64,000 nt of DNA, taken from NCBI GenBank assembly GCA_035519675.1, contig DATIWB010000020.1:24385-88384 (forward strand), given 5' to 3'. Below, in pieces: positions 25,927 through 35,574 of the stretch (position 1 is the stretch's first letter; each line of letters opens with the position of its first letter). Source of the DNA: RPRB01 sp035519675. Its GTDB lineage: Bacteria; Myxococcota; Myxococcia; Myxococcales; Myxococcaceae. The translations under genes and the position numbers were made by a program. Under the pieces are notes generated by a model. The model did not search any database. It was not told where the DNA came from and worked only from the letters and a program-made list of their open reading frames with translations.

Positions 25927-27027
25927 GTGCGAATCCTGTACGGGGTCGTGGGCGAGGGGATGGGGCACGCCACCCGCTCCCGGGTGGTCCTCGAGGAGCT
26001 GGTCAAGGAGCACCAGGTGCAGGTGGTCGCCTCCGGCCGGGCCCACGGCTACCTCGCCGAGCGCTTCCCCGAGGTGCATCGCATCTGGGGGCTGACCATC
26101 CACTACGAGGGGAACGCCATCCGGCGCATCCCGACGGTGCTCCGGAACCTGCGCGGAGCGGTGGGCGGCTGGCCGAAGAACGTCGGCGAGTACTTCAAGC
26201 TCCTCGTCTCGTTCCGGCCCGAGGTGGTGATCAGCGACTTCGAGAGCTTCAGCTACTACTTCGGGAAGGTCCACCGGGTCCCGGTCATCGACCTGGACAA
26301 CATCCACGTCATCAGCAAGTGCCGGCACTCACCGGAGCTGCTCCGCGGACACGAGCGGGACTTCGGGCTCATCCGCACCGTGGTCGCGGCCAAGCTGCCG
26401 CGGTGCTTCCACTACGTCATCCCCACGTTCTTCTACCCGCCGGTGACGTCGAAGCGGACGACGCTGGTGCCCCCGGTGCTTCGCCCCGAGGTGCTCGCCG
26501 CGACGAGCGAGCGCGGCGAGCACCTCCTGGTGTACCAGACCGCGACCACCAACCTCGCGCTCCCCGAGGCGTTGAAGCGGCTCGGGGTCCCGGCCCGCGT
26601 CTATGGCCTTCGCCGCGACCTCCGGGAAGACCTGGTCGACGGAAACGTCACCTACCGCCCTTTCAGCGAGGCCGGCTTCATCGACGACCTCCGGACGGCT
26701 CGGGCCGTCGTCGCCGGCGGCGGCTTCACCCTGCTCAGCGAGGCGGTGTACCTCCGCAAGCCGGTGCTCTCGGTGCCGGTGGAGCGGCAGTTCGAGCAGG
26801 TGCTCAACGCGCTCTACGTCCAGGCGCTCGACTACGGCGCCTACGCCCGCCAGCTGGATGAGGACGTGCTGCGCGCGTTCCTCGCCCGCGTCCCGGAGTA
26901 CGAAGGCGCGCTGACCGGGTATGCGCAGGAGGGCAACGCGCTGGCGCTGGCGACGGTGAAGGAGCAGCTGGAACGCGTCGCTGCGCGGCGAAGGCGGAGG
27001 CGAAGACCAGGCCCTCGCCAGTCCTGA
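25927..27027 (+). CDS. glycosyltransferase-like protein (MJ1255/UDP-glucuronosyltransferase-like)
   Basis: A GTG at 25927 (VRILYGVVGEGMGHATRSR) is preferred to one at 25909. The 366-residue product opens with a GT-B type nucleotide-binding start containing GEGMGHATR, seen in the MJ1255/VC2487 family and MurG-like enzymes. The C-terminal half has VAGGGFTLLSEAVYLRKPVLSVPVE, the donor-sugar binding loop, and the tail is Arg-rich. The likely role is transfer of a sugar to a lipid or surface polymer. Acceptor is unknown. It is divergent from groEL and shares the CIRCE region as upstream sequence. Confidence 0.8.
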   Translation: MRILYGVVGEGMGHATRSRVVLEELVKEHQVQVVASGRAHGYLAERFPEVHRIWGLTIHYEGNAIRRIPTVLRNLRGAVGGWPKNVGEYFKLLVSFRPEVVISDFESFSYYFGKVHRVPVIDLDNIHVISKCRHSPELLRGHERDFGLIRTVVAAKLPRCFHYVIPTFFYPPVTSKRTTLVPPVLRPEVLAATSERGEHLLVYQTATTNLALPEALKRLGVPARVYGLRRDLREDLVDGNVTYRPFSEAGFIDDLRTARAVVAGGGFTLLSEAVYLRKPVLSVPVERQFEQVLNALYVQALDYGAYARQLDEDVLRAFLARVPEYEGALTGYAQEGNALALATVKEQLERVAARRRRRRRPGPRQS

Positions 27028-27108
27028 CAGCGTGTCGCCTTCACCGCACCGGGGTCGAACTCGGGTCTGGACAGGGGCCCGCCGGGCGGCCAGCATCGCC
27101 CGCCTCCT

Positions 27109-27204
27109 GGTAGAGCCTCCGTGCCTGGTGGCCGGCCTGGTCTTCAAAACCAGTGGGACGGCGCGCGAGCGTCGTCCGGGTGGTTCGATTCCGCTGCTCT
27201 ACCG
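27109..27204 (+). tRNA. selC: tRNA-Sec (UCA)
   Basis: The 96-base gene folds as a selenocysteine tRNA. The acceptor has eight pairs (GGTAGAGC with GCTCTACC) and discriminator G. The anticodon arm is CTGGT-CTTCAAA-ACCAG with anticodon TCA. A long variable arm pairs GGACGGCG with CGTCGTCC around CGCGAG. The T arm is GGTGG-TTCGATT-CCGCT. The layout parallels the E. coli selC tRNA, including a G-U pair in the T stem. CCA is not encoded. Confidence 0.95.
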
Positions 27205-27280
27205 CTCCAGCGTCCCCGGCGCCCCCACCAGGCGAACCCATGGGGGTTGAACCCCGACGTCGAGGAGTGAGCAGGCCGTC

Positions 27281-28420
27281 TCAGTGGGCGGGGACCCCGA
27301 GGTACGTCTCGGGGTGCCAGTCGCCGGTGGTGTAGACGAAGCCGCCGAGCATCGGCGCGGCGACTCCCGAGAGCCGCCTCACCGGCATGGGAGTCAGCAC
27401 CACCCAGCTGTCCGTCGCCGGCTCATAGGCGGTGGCGTCGTCGACCAGCGCTGCGTTGGCGATCTCCCCGCCGAGCACCAGGATCCGGTCCTGGAAGACG
27501 AAGGTGCTCTCGGCGATGTGGCTCCGGGCCCGGGGCATGCTGGCCCGCCGCTCCCAGCTGTCCGTGGCCGGATCGTAGACCTCCACGTCGGGGACCGTGA
27601 CCAGGGTCTCGTCATGATCGTGCTGGCCGCCGATGACGTAGATCTTCCTTCCGAGGACCGCCGAGCCGAGGTGGTTGCGCGGCGTCGGCAGCGGTGCCGC
27701 GGTGGTCCAGGCTGTTGCCCCTGCTGCCAGATCCAGGACCCAGTGCTGGTCGGTGTCCTGGGCCTGCCCGGCACTCAGGCCGCCGATGAAGTGAAGCTTC
27801 CCGTCGAGGTAGGCCAGCGTCCCGGCCGCTCGCACGTCCGGAAGCGCGGGCATCGCCTCGTACCGGTCGCTCGCCACCCGGTACGCCCAGACGTGGACCG
27901 TTCCGAAGATCTGGTACGTCCGGGAAGGGTCCTCGACGAAGCCGCCGACCAGGTAGATGTCGGTGCCGTCGGTGGCCGTGCCGGCGTGGCTCACGCCTTC
28001 GGGGAGGTCGGCAAGGGGAGACCAGGAGTTGCTCCCCGGTTCGTAGACGAAGGCGTGACGGGTGGGGGTGCAGCAGGGCTTGAACGGGTCGAACCCACCG
28101 AAGGTGTAGAGCTTCCCGCCCACCAGCGCGCCCTGGGCCTCGCTGGTCCCCTCGGGCCGGGGCTCCAGCTCGCTCCAGCGGATGGTGCTGAAGCCGGGAC
28201 CACCGACGCCGCCGTCCGGGTTGCCCGGCGTCCCGCCGTCTGGCACGCCAGCGTCCGGCGGCCCAGCATCCGGTCCGCCCTCGCTGCCGGCATCCACCCC
28301 CGTGCCGCCGTCCGCGCTCTCACCGGGGCCGGCGTCAGATCTCCGGCCGGCCTTTCCCGGCCCCGACGAGCCGCAGCTCAAGAGCGCGGCCACGACTGCG
28401 ATGATCCACCTGCGATGCAA
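27281..28420 (-). CDS. Kelch-repeat lipoprotein
   Basis: A TTG at 28420 with a GGGAGG Shine-Dalgarno gives 379 residues. The leader VVAALLSC is a lipobox. A linker of Asp/Gly/Pro repeats (DAGPPDAGVPDGG) follows to about residue 75. Then come Kelch blades with GGKLYTFGGF, TDIYLVGGF, GKLHFIGGL, GRKIYVIGGQ and DRILVLGGE, each followed by a bulky region, so a beta-propeller of about six blades is likely. It would sit at the outer membrane or surface. Linkers like this are common in myxobacterial lipoproteins. Confidence 0.88.
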   Translation of the reverse strand: MHRRWIIAVVAALLSCGSSGPGKAGRRSDAGPGESADGGTGVDAGSEGGPDAGPPDAGVPDGGTPGNPDGGVGGPGFSTIRWSELEPRPEGTSEAQGALVGGKLYTFGGFDPFKPCCTPTRHAFVYEPGSNSWSPLADLPEGVSHAGTATDGTDIYLVGGFVEDPSRTYQIFGTVHVWAYRVASDRYEAMPALPDVRAAGTLAYLDGKLHFIGGLSAGQAQDTDQHWVLDLAAGATAWTTAAPLPTPRNHLGSAVLGRKIYVIGGQHDHDETLVTVPDVEVYDPATDSWERRASMPRARSHIAESTFVFQDRILVLGGEIANAALVDDATAYEPATDSWVVLTPMPVRRLSGVAAPMLGGFVYTTGDWHPETYLGVPAH

Positions 28421-28575
28421 TGCCCGCCCTCCCTGCGGCCTGCGCCCCCGGGGTTCCGGGACAGTCCACGGGGAAGGGAGTGACGAACCGCTGGGGCGGC
28501 ATCCCGTGGCCGAGCACGAACGCTCGCCGCTGGACACTCCTGGGGCCTGGGGCCGCGCCCGGGGTCGGCTGGCGT

Positions 28576-31500
28576 TCAGGCCTTCGGCGACGGAGGTGCC
28601 GGCACCGGCGTCGTCACCACCTTCGGGGGACGCGGCCGCCACAGCCCGCCCGTCCCCAGCGCCTGCCAGCCGGCTCGCATCCACGAGAGCAGCGCCGTCG
28701 CGAGCCACAGGGCCCAGGCCAGCATCGCCAGCCGGTAGACGAGCAGCGGCACCGAGAAGATCAGCGGCCGGGGCAGTGCCCCCGGCACCCGATCCGCGGT
28801 CCAGCGCAGTGACTCGACCACCGAGCCGTTCCCGGCGATCTGCATGTCGGGCTGGCCGAGCAGACCGCGCCGGACCGCCTCGAACAGGGCGAGGAGGGCG
28901 AATCCGGTGGTCACCACCAGCGCCAGCTGCATCAGGTCGAACAGCCACCACGGCCGCACCCGGGCACCGAGCGCGCCGCGCCAGCCGAGCGCGAGGAGCC
29001 AGAGGACCACCAGCCCGGCCAGGGGCACCGAGACCTGGGTGAGACCGATGGCGAGCAGCATCCAGGCCCCCAGGCGGAGCGGGCTGTGGGGCACCCGGGC
29101 GAGCGCCAGGGCGACCAGCACCGCCACCAGCAGCACGCTCCAGAAGAGCACCGCCGGCCCGAAGGTGGGCCCGGCCAGCCAGAGCACCCAGCGCTGCGCG
29201 GGGAGCGAGACGACGACGTCCACGTTCGCGCCCGGGGCTCCGACGTCCACCGCCGAGGGCCGGAACGCCGCCGAGATGCCCCGCGGCTCACGCCACCGCA
29301 CGGCCAGCTGCGACATGGGTGGGGTGAGCGTCACCAGCAGCCGGCCCCCCTCGAGGCGCACCGGCTGTGCCTGACCGTTCACCGCCACCCCCAGCAGCTC
29401 GATGCCGGGTAGCAGCGCGAGGGCGTGCTGTCCACCGCGGCTGGTCCGGAAGGTCAGCTCGAGGCTCGCCTCGGTCGCGCGCAGCCCCGGGCGCACTTCC
29501 TCCTTGCCGCTGTCGAGGGTGAGTGTCCCGCCTCCGATGCCCTCGGGCCGGCTGACCTGCATCGAGACCGACTCCCCCGGCCAGGGCAGCCACGTGGGCT
29601 GATGGGAGCCGGCCGGACCGCTGGGATGCACCGGGGCGATGCCTCCCAGCTGCAGGTGCCACATCGGCCCTGCCTCGAGGACCCAGCGTTCCACGGCCGA
29701 GGCGGTCGACGGAGCGGTGAGCGACAGCGCTGGACGCTGCTCCAGCGTGCTCCGCCAGGACAGGCTCGCCGTCCCGGGGGGGAGGTTGACCGCCAGCGCT
29801 CCGTCCTTGACGGGGAGATCCGCGGTGAGGACCGCCTCGCCGGGGAGCAGCGGGACGCTGAGCACCACCGCGCTGCCGGGCGGCGACAGCCGCTCCACCA
29901 GCGTCTCCACCTCCCAGGTGAGCCCGAGGCGGAGCGTGCGGGTGATCCGCGCGAACGCCGGCAGCGCGCCGGGACGCAGCGCCTCTGGGCCCCCCGCGCG
30001 CTCGAGCCGGCTGAGCTGGAGGGTCGGCTCGGGACGACCGTCCTCGCGGACCCCGTCCACCTTCCAGCCGCGCGCCTGGACCACGAGGTACCGCGGACTC
30101 AGCCCCAGCGGGAGCTGCACCGAGTCGGCTCGCGGGAGCGCACCGGACATCAGGACCGTGTGCACGCCGGGGCGGAGGACCAGCCAGCTCACGCCCTCGA
30201 CCTGGCGCAGGGCCACCGCCGGTCGCCCGTCGAGGAGAATCTGCTCCGGGCGCCACCCTTCCCCACCACCCGGGAGCGGCACGACCACCAGCGCCGCGGC
30301 CTGGAGCTCCACCCGGAGCCTGAGCCCGGCGGGGTCCGCCTCCAGGAGCGCGCGGCCCGCGGAGGCACACCCCGGGGCGCAGCGTGGCGCCTCGAGCAGC
30401 TTGTCCCGGAGCTGGACCAGACGCGCGTCGGTGGGTTGCTCGTCGGCCCGTGCCGCGGGTGCGGCGAGGAGCGCGGCCAGGACGGCGGCCGCCGCCGCGG
30501 CACCGGTCCGGGGCGCAGCCGGACGCCACGGCCCGGAGCGCAGGAGCAGGAGCGACCCGAGCAAGGCGAGGAGCGCCACGCGCAGCAGACCGAGAAGCAC
30601 GTTCTCGGTGGGCGAGACGAGCCACAGATGCAGCGTCTGGCCCTGCTGCACCGGTCCGCTCCACCGCAGCGGCACCTCGCGCCACGTCCAGCGGGGGATG
30701 CCCGGGCCGGTCTGCACCACCGCGTTCCGGTCGATCTCCGAGGCGGTGGATCTCGGCGCCGAGGAGAGCGCGGCGCCGTACTTCCCCCCGGCCGCTCCAC
30801 CCAGCACCCCACCGACCAGTCCGGCCACCTTCTCCGGCTCCTTCCTCTCCAGGGTTCGCCGCAGAGCGGCCTTGTCGCGCTCCTGCTCCTCTGGCACAGG
30901 CGAGGCCACCGGCTCCGCCGCCGGTGGCGCAGCCGGCGCCCTCGCGACGGCGGTTCCCTCGTCACCCAGCCCCGGCGCGGCGAGCGCGGGGTACAGCCGA
31001 TCGCGAAGGTGATCGAGCGCGAACGAGACCAGCGCCAGCGCCAGCACCCCGAAGGCGACCCAGCGAAACGCCCGGGCGAACGGCCGCAGCCGTCCCTCCG
31101 GCAGCACCCGGCGCAGGCCCTCGGCCACCAGCACCAGGAGCCACGCCCACCGCGGCGCACCCGCCTCCGGGAAGCTGAGCACCAGCGCCACCAGGGCGAG
31201 CACCCCGACGCGCCAGCCGAACAGCCGCGCGGTGGCCAGCGCCAGCACCAGCACCAGGAAGAGGTCGAGCAAGGACCAGTGCTGGATCCACGTCCCCTGG
31301 ACCTCGTCGACCCCGGTCGCGCCGAGGAGGCTCCACCCCGGTGGGAGGTGGGCCAGGGCGTTCACCCGCGTGAAGTCGTGCGCCCACCCCACCGCTGGGA
31401 GCCGGCCGCCGCCCTGCTCCAGCCGTCCGTCGGCGGTCATCGCCAGGCTCCCCTGGCGGACCTCGACCCCCGGGGGGGAGCCGGGGCCGAGCCGGGTCAG

Positions 31501-32694
31501 CGGCTGGTCCTGCCCCTGCACCGCGGCGCGCCCCAGGGTCGCCGGGCCCGGCATCTCCAGACGCCAGCTCCTCCGCAGCGCGCCACCGAGGCTGTCCTGG
31601 AAGGTCCAGCCCCGCCCGTCGGTGTCCAGCCACAGCTGCCGAGCCAGGGTGAGCTGATCCGGCTCCGGCTCGGCATTCCCCCGCCGCTGCTCCACCAGCC
31701 GGAGCGCCTCGCCAGCCCGCACTGCGAATGCCGGCAGCGCCCGCCACTCCGGCGGCAGCTGGGTCTGCGACGGATCCACCGATGGCACCCCTTCCAGCGT
31801 CACCACCCGGACCGCGGGCGCCGCCTCGAAGACCCAGATCTCGTCCCCGGCCGTCCAGGGGCCTCCCGGGTCCGGTCGCGCCACCGCCCCCAGTGGCCCG
31901 CCGCTGCGGGAGACGAGGGTGAAGACCCACTTGCCCGGACGAAGCTGGACCCGCAGGCGGCCGTCTGGTTCCACCCGCGCGGCGAGGGGGGCATCGAGCT
32001 GCAGGGGGGTGAAGCCGGTGGGGAGCGCCCGACCGAGCAACACCTCTCGCGCCTTGCCAGCCACGTCGACCACGATGCGGGTGGTGAGCAGCAGCGGCAC
32101 GCCGTCGGCGAGCTTGCGCTGCACCTGGACCTCGAGCCGGTCCGCGTTCCCGGCCTCCCGGGCCGGACGCCTCAGGAACAGCCGCCCCTCCTCGTCGCGT
32201 TCCGGGTGCGCGACGCGCGACCCGCCGAGGACCAGCTCCACCAGCGATGCCTGCTCGGGGACGCCCAGCGCCGCGGGCAAGGTGTCCCAGCCGAAGGCAC
32301 CGGTGAGAGCGTGCGTCCCCGGGCCCAGGAACACCACCGGGGCGCCGTCGTGCGTCACCACCGCCACCGGCGACGGTCCATCCCGGACGTCCAGGGGCCA
32401 GTGCTCGGCGTCGCCGGGGAGCGGTACGGCGTCCCGGGCGAACACCTCCACCTCCTGGCGGAAGCGGCCGCCACGTGGCGAGGCCTCCAGCTGGAGCCGC
32501 CCGACGAAGACGCAGCTCGGGGCCTCCTCGCCGCCTTGAAACGGGGGGCAGGCCTTCTGCTCGTTGCCGTGCATCACCCAGGGAATCCAGGGACGGAGCG
32601 CGGGAGGAACGTCGGCGGGCGCGAGCGGCTGCGCGTGGGCTGCGGAGAGGACGGCGAGCAGCGACAGCACGAGGGCGAGACGCACCGGGGACAC
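28576..32694 (-). CDS. very large envelope protein with an internal duplication, unknown function
   Basis: The 1372-residue protein has a Sec signal peptide (LALVLSLLAVLSAAHA). A periplasmic part extends to about residue 470, a cluster of four membrane segments lies at about 475-570, a further pair near 690-745, a second periplasmic part at about 755-1170, and more membrane segments near 1180-1340. Residues about 48-130 and 770-850 resemble each other: a Cys pair, then an L.L.A...G.R...EV pattern, VPLPG, a Trp, and a FLGPGTHALTG or VLRPGVHTVLMSG phrase. This points to a tandem duplication of a domain plus membrane block. No family is recognised. The 1114-residue antisense frame is a GC artefact. 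Confidence 0.85.
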   Translation of the reverse strand: MSPVRLALVLSLLAVLSAAHAQPLAPADVPPALRPWIPWVMHGNEQKACPPFQGGEEAPSCVFVGRLQLEASPRGGRFRQEVEVFARDAVPLPGDAEHWPLDVRDGPSPVAVVTHDGAPVVFLGPGTHALTGAFGWDTLPAALGVPEQASLVELVLGGSRVAHPERDEEGRLFLRRPAREAGNADRLEVQVQRKLADGVPLLLTTRIVVDVAGKAREVLLGRALPTGFTPLQLDAPLAARVEPDGRLRVQLRPGKWVFTLVSRSGGPLGAVARPDPGGPWTAGDEIWVFEAAPAVRVVTLEGVPSVDPSQTQLPPEWRALPAFAVRAGEALRLVEQRRGNAEPEPDQLTLARQLWLDTDGRGWTFQDSLGGALRRSWRLEMPGPATLGRAAVQGQDQPLTRLGPGSPPGVEVRQGSLAMTADGRLEQGGGRLPAVGWAHDFTRVNALAHLPPGWSLLGATGVDEVQGTWIQHWSLLDLFLVLVLALATARLFGWRVGVLALVALVLSFPEAGAPRWAWLLVLVAEGLRRVLPEGRLRPFARAFRWVAFGVLALALVSFALDHLRDRLYPALAAPGLGDEGTAVARAPAAPPAAEPVASPVPEEQERDKAALRRTLERKEPEKVAGLVGGVLGGAAGGKYGAALSSAPRSTASEIDRNAVVQTGPGIPRWTWREVPLRWSGPVQQGQTLHLWLVSPTENVLLGLLRVALLALLGSLLLLRSGPWRPAAPRTGAAAAAAVLAALLAAPAARADEQPTDARLVQLRDKLLEAPRCAPGCASAGRALLEADPAGLRLRVELQAAALVVVPLPGGGEGWRPEQILLDGRPAVALRQVEGVSWLVLRPGVHTVLMSGALPRADSVQLPLGLSPRYLVVQARGWKVDGVREDGRPEPTLQLSRLERAGGPEALRPGALPAFARITRTLRLGLTWEVETLVERLSPPGSAVVLSVPLLPGEAVLTADLPVKDGALAVNLPPGTASLSWRSTLEQRPALSLTAPSTASAVERWVLEAGPMWHLQLGGIAPVHPSGPAGSHQPTWLPWPGESVSMQVSRPEGIGGGTLTLDSGKEEVRPGLRATEASLELTFRTSRGGQHALALLPGIELLGVAVNGQAQPVRLEGGRLLVTLTPPMSQLAVRWREPRGISAAFRPSAVDVGAPGANVDVVVSLPAQRWVLWLAGPTFGPAVLFWSVLLVAVLVALALARVPHSPLRLGAWMLLAIGLTQVSVPLAGLVVLWLLALGWRGALGARVRPWWLFDLMQLALVVTTGFALLALFEAVRRGLLGQPDMQIAGNGSVVESLRWTADRVPGALPRPLIFSVPLLVYRLAMLAWALWLATALLSWMRAGWQALGTGGLWRPRPPKVVTTPVPAPPSPKA

Positions 32695-33072
32695 CTCCCT
32701 CCCGACACGAACGCATCGACGGGCGTCCGGGATCCAGTGCCCCGGAGACCGCGCGCCAGGTTTGCGTGACCGGCCGACGTCGGCTGGGCGGCAGCTACCG
32801 CCGGAGACGCGATCGCCCTGTCGTGAAACCCTTGATTTGTGTCGCTGCCGCGCTGCGTGAGGCCAGCCGAGCCGTCTCGCTCCGCGGAGCCTCGGCCGGG
32901 CTCGATCCGACCCTTCGCAAGTTCTTCAGCGATGCTTCCCCGAGGTGCGCCGGTTGCTCCCGCTGTACGGGAACCTCGGTTTCGCTCCGACGAGGACCGC
33001 GGCTGTCGTACCTGCACAGGGCTTGCACCTGCCGCGTGCCGCAGCCGTTCGGCTGCGGAGAGGGCGCGAGTC
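32695..33072. other. 378-base intergenic region
   Basis: This lies between the divergent large-envelope gene and the multicopper oxidase remnant. No gene is supported in it. The one visible structure is a perfect inverted repeat CCGCAGCC-GTTC-GGCTGCGG at 33039-33058, 14 bases before the oxidase start. No clear copper-regulator operator or promoter was recognised. Confidence 0.6.
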
Positions 33073-33997
33073 ATGAACATCACGAGAAGGACCGTGCTGC
33101 GCGGAGGCGCAGCGGGCGGAGCCTTGCTGTCGCTCCGGCCAACATTCGCCTGGGCGTTCGGCCAGAGCCCCGAGGTGGCGAAGTTCATCCAGGCACTCCC
33201 CGGACTCGGACCGACCGGAATCCCGGTTGCAGTCCCCAAGGAGATCACCGCGTTCGGGCGGAAGGTCGACTTCTACGAGATCGAGATGGGCCAGTTCGAG
33301 CAGCAGCTCCATCCCGACCTCCCTCCGACCCGTTTCTGGGGGTACTCGGACATCACCAGCGCGGGTGCCGGGAACGGGAACCGCCGGTACCTCGGCGGCG
33401 TCATCGTCGCCAACAGGGGCAAGCCGGTGAAGCTCCGGGTCAAGAACAGCCTCCCCGACAGACACATCCTCCCCATCGACCGCACCATCATGGGGGCGGA
33501 GGGCGCCGACAACCGCGCGACGGTCCACCTCCACGGGGGCCTCGTGGCCTGGTTGCACGACGGCGGGCCGCACAGCTGGTTCACCCCCAACGGGAAGATC
33601 GGCACGGCGGGCACGGTGGGCGAGAGCTTCCGCAACCCAGGCCCGACCGCCGGCTCCGCCGCACACCCACCCCATCCACTTCCACCTCGTCAACGTGAGC
33701 GTGCTCGCGCGGCGGCCCTTCGTCGTGGAGACGTTCGACGGGACGCCCACCTGGACCGGTCCGGCGCGGGCACCCGACGCCAACGAGCTGGGCTTCAAGG
33801 AGACGGTGCGGATGAACCCCGGGGAGTGCACCACGGTGATCATGAAGTTCGACCTGCCGACGCTGCCCTTCCCGGTCCCGCTCAGCCAGCGGCTGGTCAA
33901 TGGGGAGCCACTCAACGGGCATGAGTACGTGTGGCACTGCCACATCCTCGAGCACGAGGAGCACGACATGATGAGGCCGCTCATCGTGAAGCCCTAG
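33073..33997 (+). pseudogene. CotA-like multicopper oxidase remnant, internal deletion and frameshift
   Basis: The frame from the ATG at 33073 begins with a Tat signal (NITRRTVLRGG) and a first cupredoxin domain with VHLHGG (type 2/3 copper). It stays in that frame to about GESFRNPG near 33645. The sequence then continues in another frame as THPIHFHLVNV at 33662, a C-terminal domain ending HCHILEHEEHDMM at 33930-33970, both copper motifs of CotA/bilirubin oxidase-like enzymes. About half of a typical 500-residue oxidase, including the HDHA-type type-3 copper ligands, is missing between these points. Neither frame alone could make an active enzyme. Confidence 0.88.
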
Positions 33998-34113
33998 CCC
34001 CGGGCGCTCACCGGGGTAGAGGTGGTCAGGCCCTCCGGGCGAGGAAGCTCTCCTCTCCCGGGGGGCACTGAACTTGCGGCCCCCTGCCAGCGTCTGCGAA
34101 CCTTCCTCGGAGG

Positions 34114-35574
34114 ATGGCGGTCGAGCGCGACAGGCCTGGCGGTCGGAGTCCCCTTCCGGCGGCGGCCCCCGAAGAGCCGCTCGAGCCCACCACCCCCTTG
34201 CCCCCCTCGACTGCCGGCCTGCGGCCCGACGGCTCCACCCTCGAGGTGGGGGCGATGGTCGCCGGTCGGTTCGCCATCGTCCGCTTCATCGCCCGGGGCG
34301 GCATGGGCGCGGTCTACGAGGCCGAGGACACCACCCTGCGCACCCGGGTGGCGCTGAAGACCATCCTCCCCGAGTTCGCAGCCGACCCGAACGCGATGGA
34401 GCGCTTCCGGCGCGAGGTCTTGCTCGCCCGGCGCATCACCCACTTCAACGTCTGCCGCATCTTCGAGCTCTACGACACCTTCGATCCGCGCGGGGACCGG
34501 CTGTCGTTCCTCACCATGGAGCTGCTGCACGGCGAGACGCTGGCCGAGCGGCTGGCCCGCACCGGCCCGCTGGCCACCGCCGAGCTGTCGGTGCTGCTCC
34601 GGCAGCTCGCCGATGGGCTGGAGGCGATGCACCTGCAGGACGTGGTGCACCGGGACTTCAAGCCGGCCAACGTCTTCCTCGTCCACCGACACGATGCCGC
34701 CGGTCACGCGCCTCTCCGCGCGGTCATCACCGACTTCGGCATCGCCCGCGCGCTGCACAGGGTGGAGAAGGACGGCGACACCTCGATGACCGCCCGGGTG
34801 GGCTTCATCGGAACCCCGGCGTACATGGCGCCCGAGCAGCTGACCGGGGGCACCGTCTCGGCGGCGACGGACATCTATGCCCTGGGGATCGTCCTCTACG
34901 AGGCGCTCACCGGCCACACTCCGTTCGGAGGACAGACTCCGATGGAGGCCGCGCTGAAGCGGCTGCAGCAGGCGGCCACTCCGCCCTCCCTCTACCTCCC
35001 CACGCTCGACCCCCGCTGGGATGCGGCCATCCTCCGCTGCCTGGAGAAGGAGCCGCCGGCCCGGTTCCGCTCGGTGCGGGACCTGGTCCGCGCGCTCGAC
35101 GCCAGCGCCCAGGACACACGCACCCCGGCGGCGGTGCTCGGCTTCCGGAACCTCTCCGGCCGGCCGGACGCCGGGTGGATCTCCACGGCGCTCGCCGAGC
35201 TGGTCGGCCGCGAGCTCTCCTCCGCTTCCGAGGTGCTCCGGCTCGTGCCGGCCGAGGAGGTGTTCCGGGCGCAGCGCGCGCTCAACCTCGCCGCCCAGGA
35301 CAGCCTGCCCCGCGAGTCGCTGGAGAAGCTGCGCGATTCCGCCGGAGCCCGCTGGGTGGTGCTCGGAAGCTACCTCTGCGTCGGACCCAGCTCGGCGAGC
35401 CCCCTGCGGGTCGCCGTCCGGGTTCAGGACACCGACTCCGGTCAGGTGGTCACCAACTGGTCCGAGCGCGGCACGGTGGGAGAGCTGGCGTCGATGGCCG
35501 CGCGCGCCGGCGCCGAGGTCCGCAAGACACTGGTGGCCGCGGGGCGGCCCCCGCCCGCGCCGCCCGCGCCTTAG
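34114..35574 (+). CDS. Ser/Thr protein kinase with FlgO/TolB-like C-terminal domain
   Basis: The 486-residue cytoplasmic protein has a Pro-rich start and a Hanks kinase domain at about residues 50-330. Motifs are FIARGGMGAVYEAED (glycine loop), VALKTI (Lys), DVVHRDFKPANV, TDFGIAR, and MAPEQL. The C-terminal part has AAVLGFRNLSGRPDAGWISTALAELV, resembling TolB/FlgO-type domains in bacterial regulators. There is no membrane segment. The ATG abuts a GGAGG, so the ribosome may use a later Met. The gene is tail-to-tail with the cyclase-like gene, the two overlapping by four bases (TTAG). Myxobacteria encode many such kinases. Confidence 0.92.
   Translation: MAVERDRPGGRSPLPAAAPEEPLEPTTPLPPSTAGLRPDGSTLEVGAMVAGRFAIVRFIARGGMGAVYEAEDTTLRTRVALKTILPEFAADPNAMERFRREVLLARRITHFNVCRIFELYDTFDPRGDRLSFLTMELLHGETLAERLARTGPLATAELSVLLRQLADGLEAMHLQDVVHRDFKPANVFLVHRHDAAGHAPLRAVITDFGIARALHRVEKDGDTSMTARVGFIGTPAYMAPEQLTGGTVSAATDIYALGIVLYEALTGHTPFGGQTPMEAALKRLQQAATPPSLYLPTLDPRWDAAILRCLEKEPPARFRSVRDLVRALDASAQDTRTPAAVLGFRNLSGRPDAGWISTALAELVGRELSSASEVLRLVPAEEVFRAQRALNLAAQDSLPRESLEKLRDSAGARWVVLGSYLCVGPSSASPLRVAVRVQDTDSGQVVTNWSERGTVGELASMAARAGAEVRKTLVAAGRPPPAPPAP

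Noticed and set aside
27205..27280. overlapping hairpins AACCC/GGGTT and GGGGTT/AACCCC after the selenocysteine tRNA
   Set aside because: Short alternative stems without a T-run; may be chance in a GC-rich spacer.
29425..32769. 1114-residue plus-strand frame antisense to the 1372-residue gene
   Set aside because: Long open antisense frames are expected in high-GC coding DNA; composition is rich in Arg, Gly, Gln and His without hydrophobic cores, and no start region features exist.
34003..34023. possible terminator after the oxidase remnant
   Set aside because: CCCCGG and CCGGGG arms near 34000 could pair, but no T-run and the loop is GC-rich; not distinguishable from chance here.
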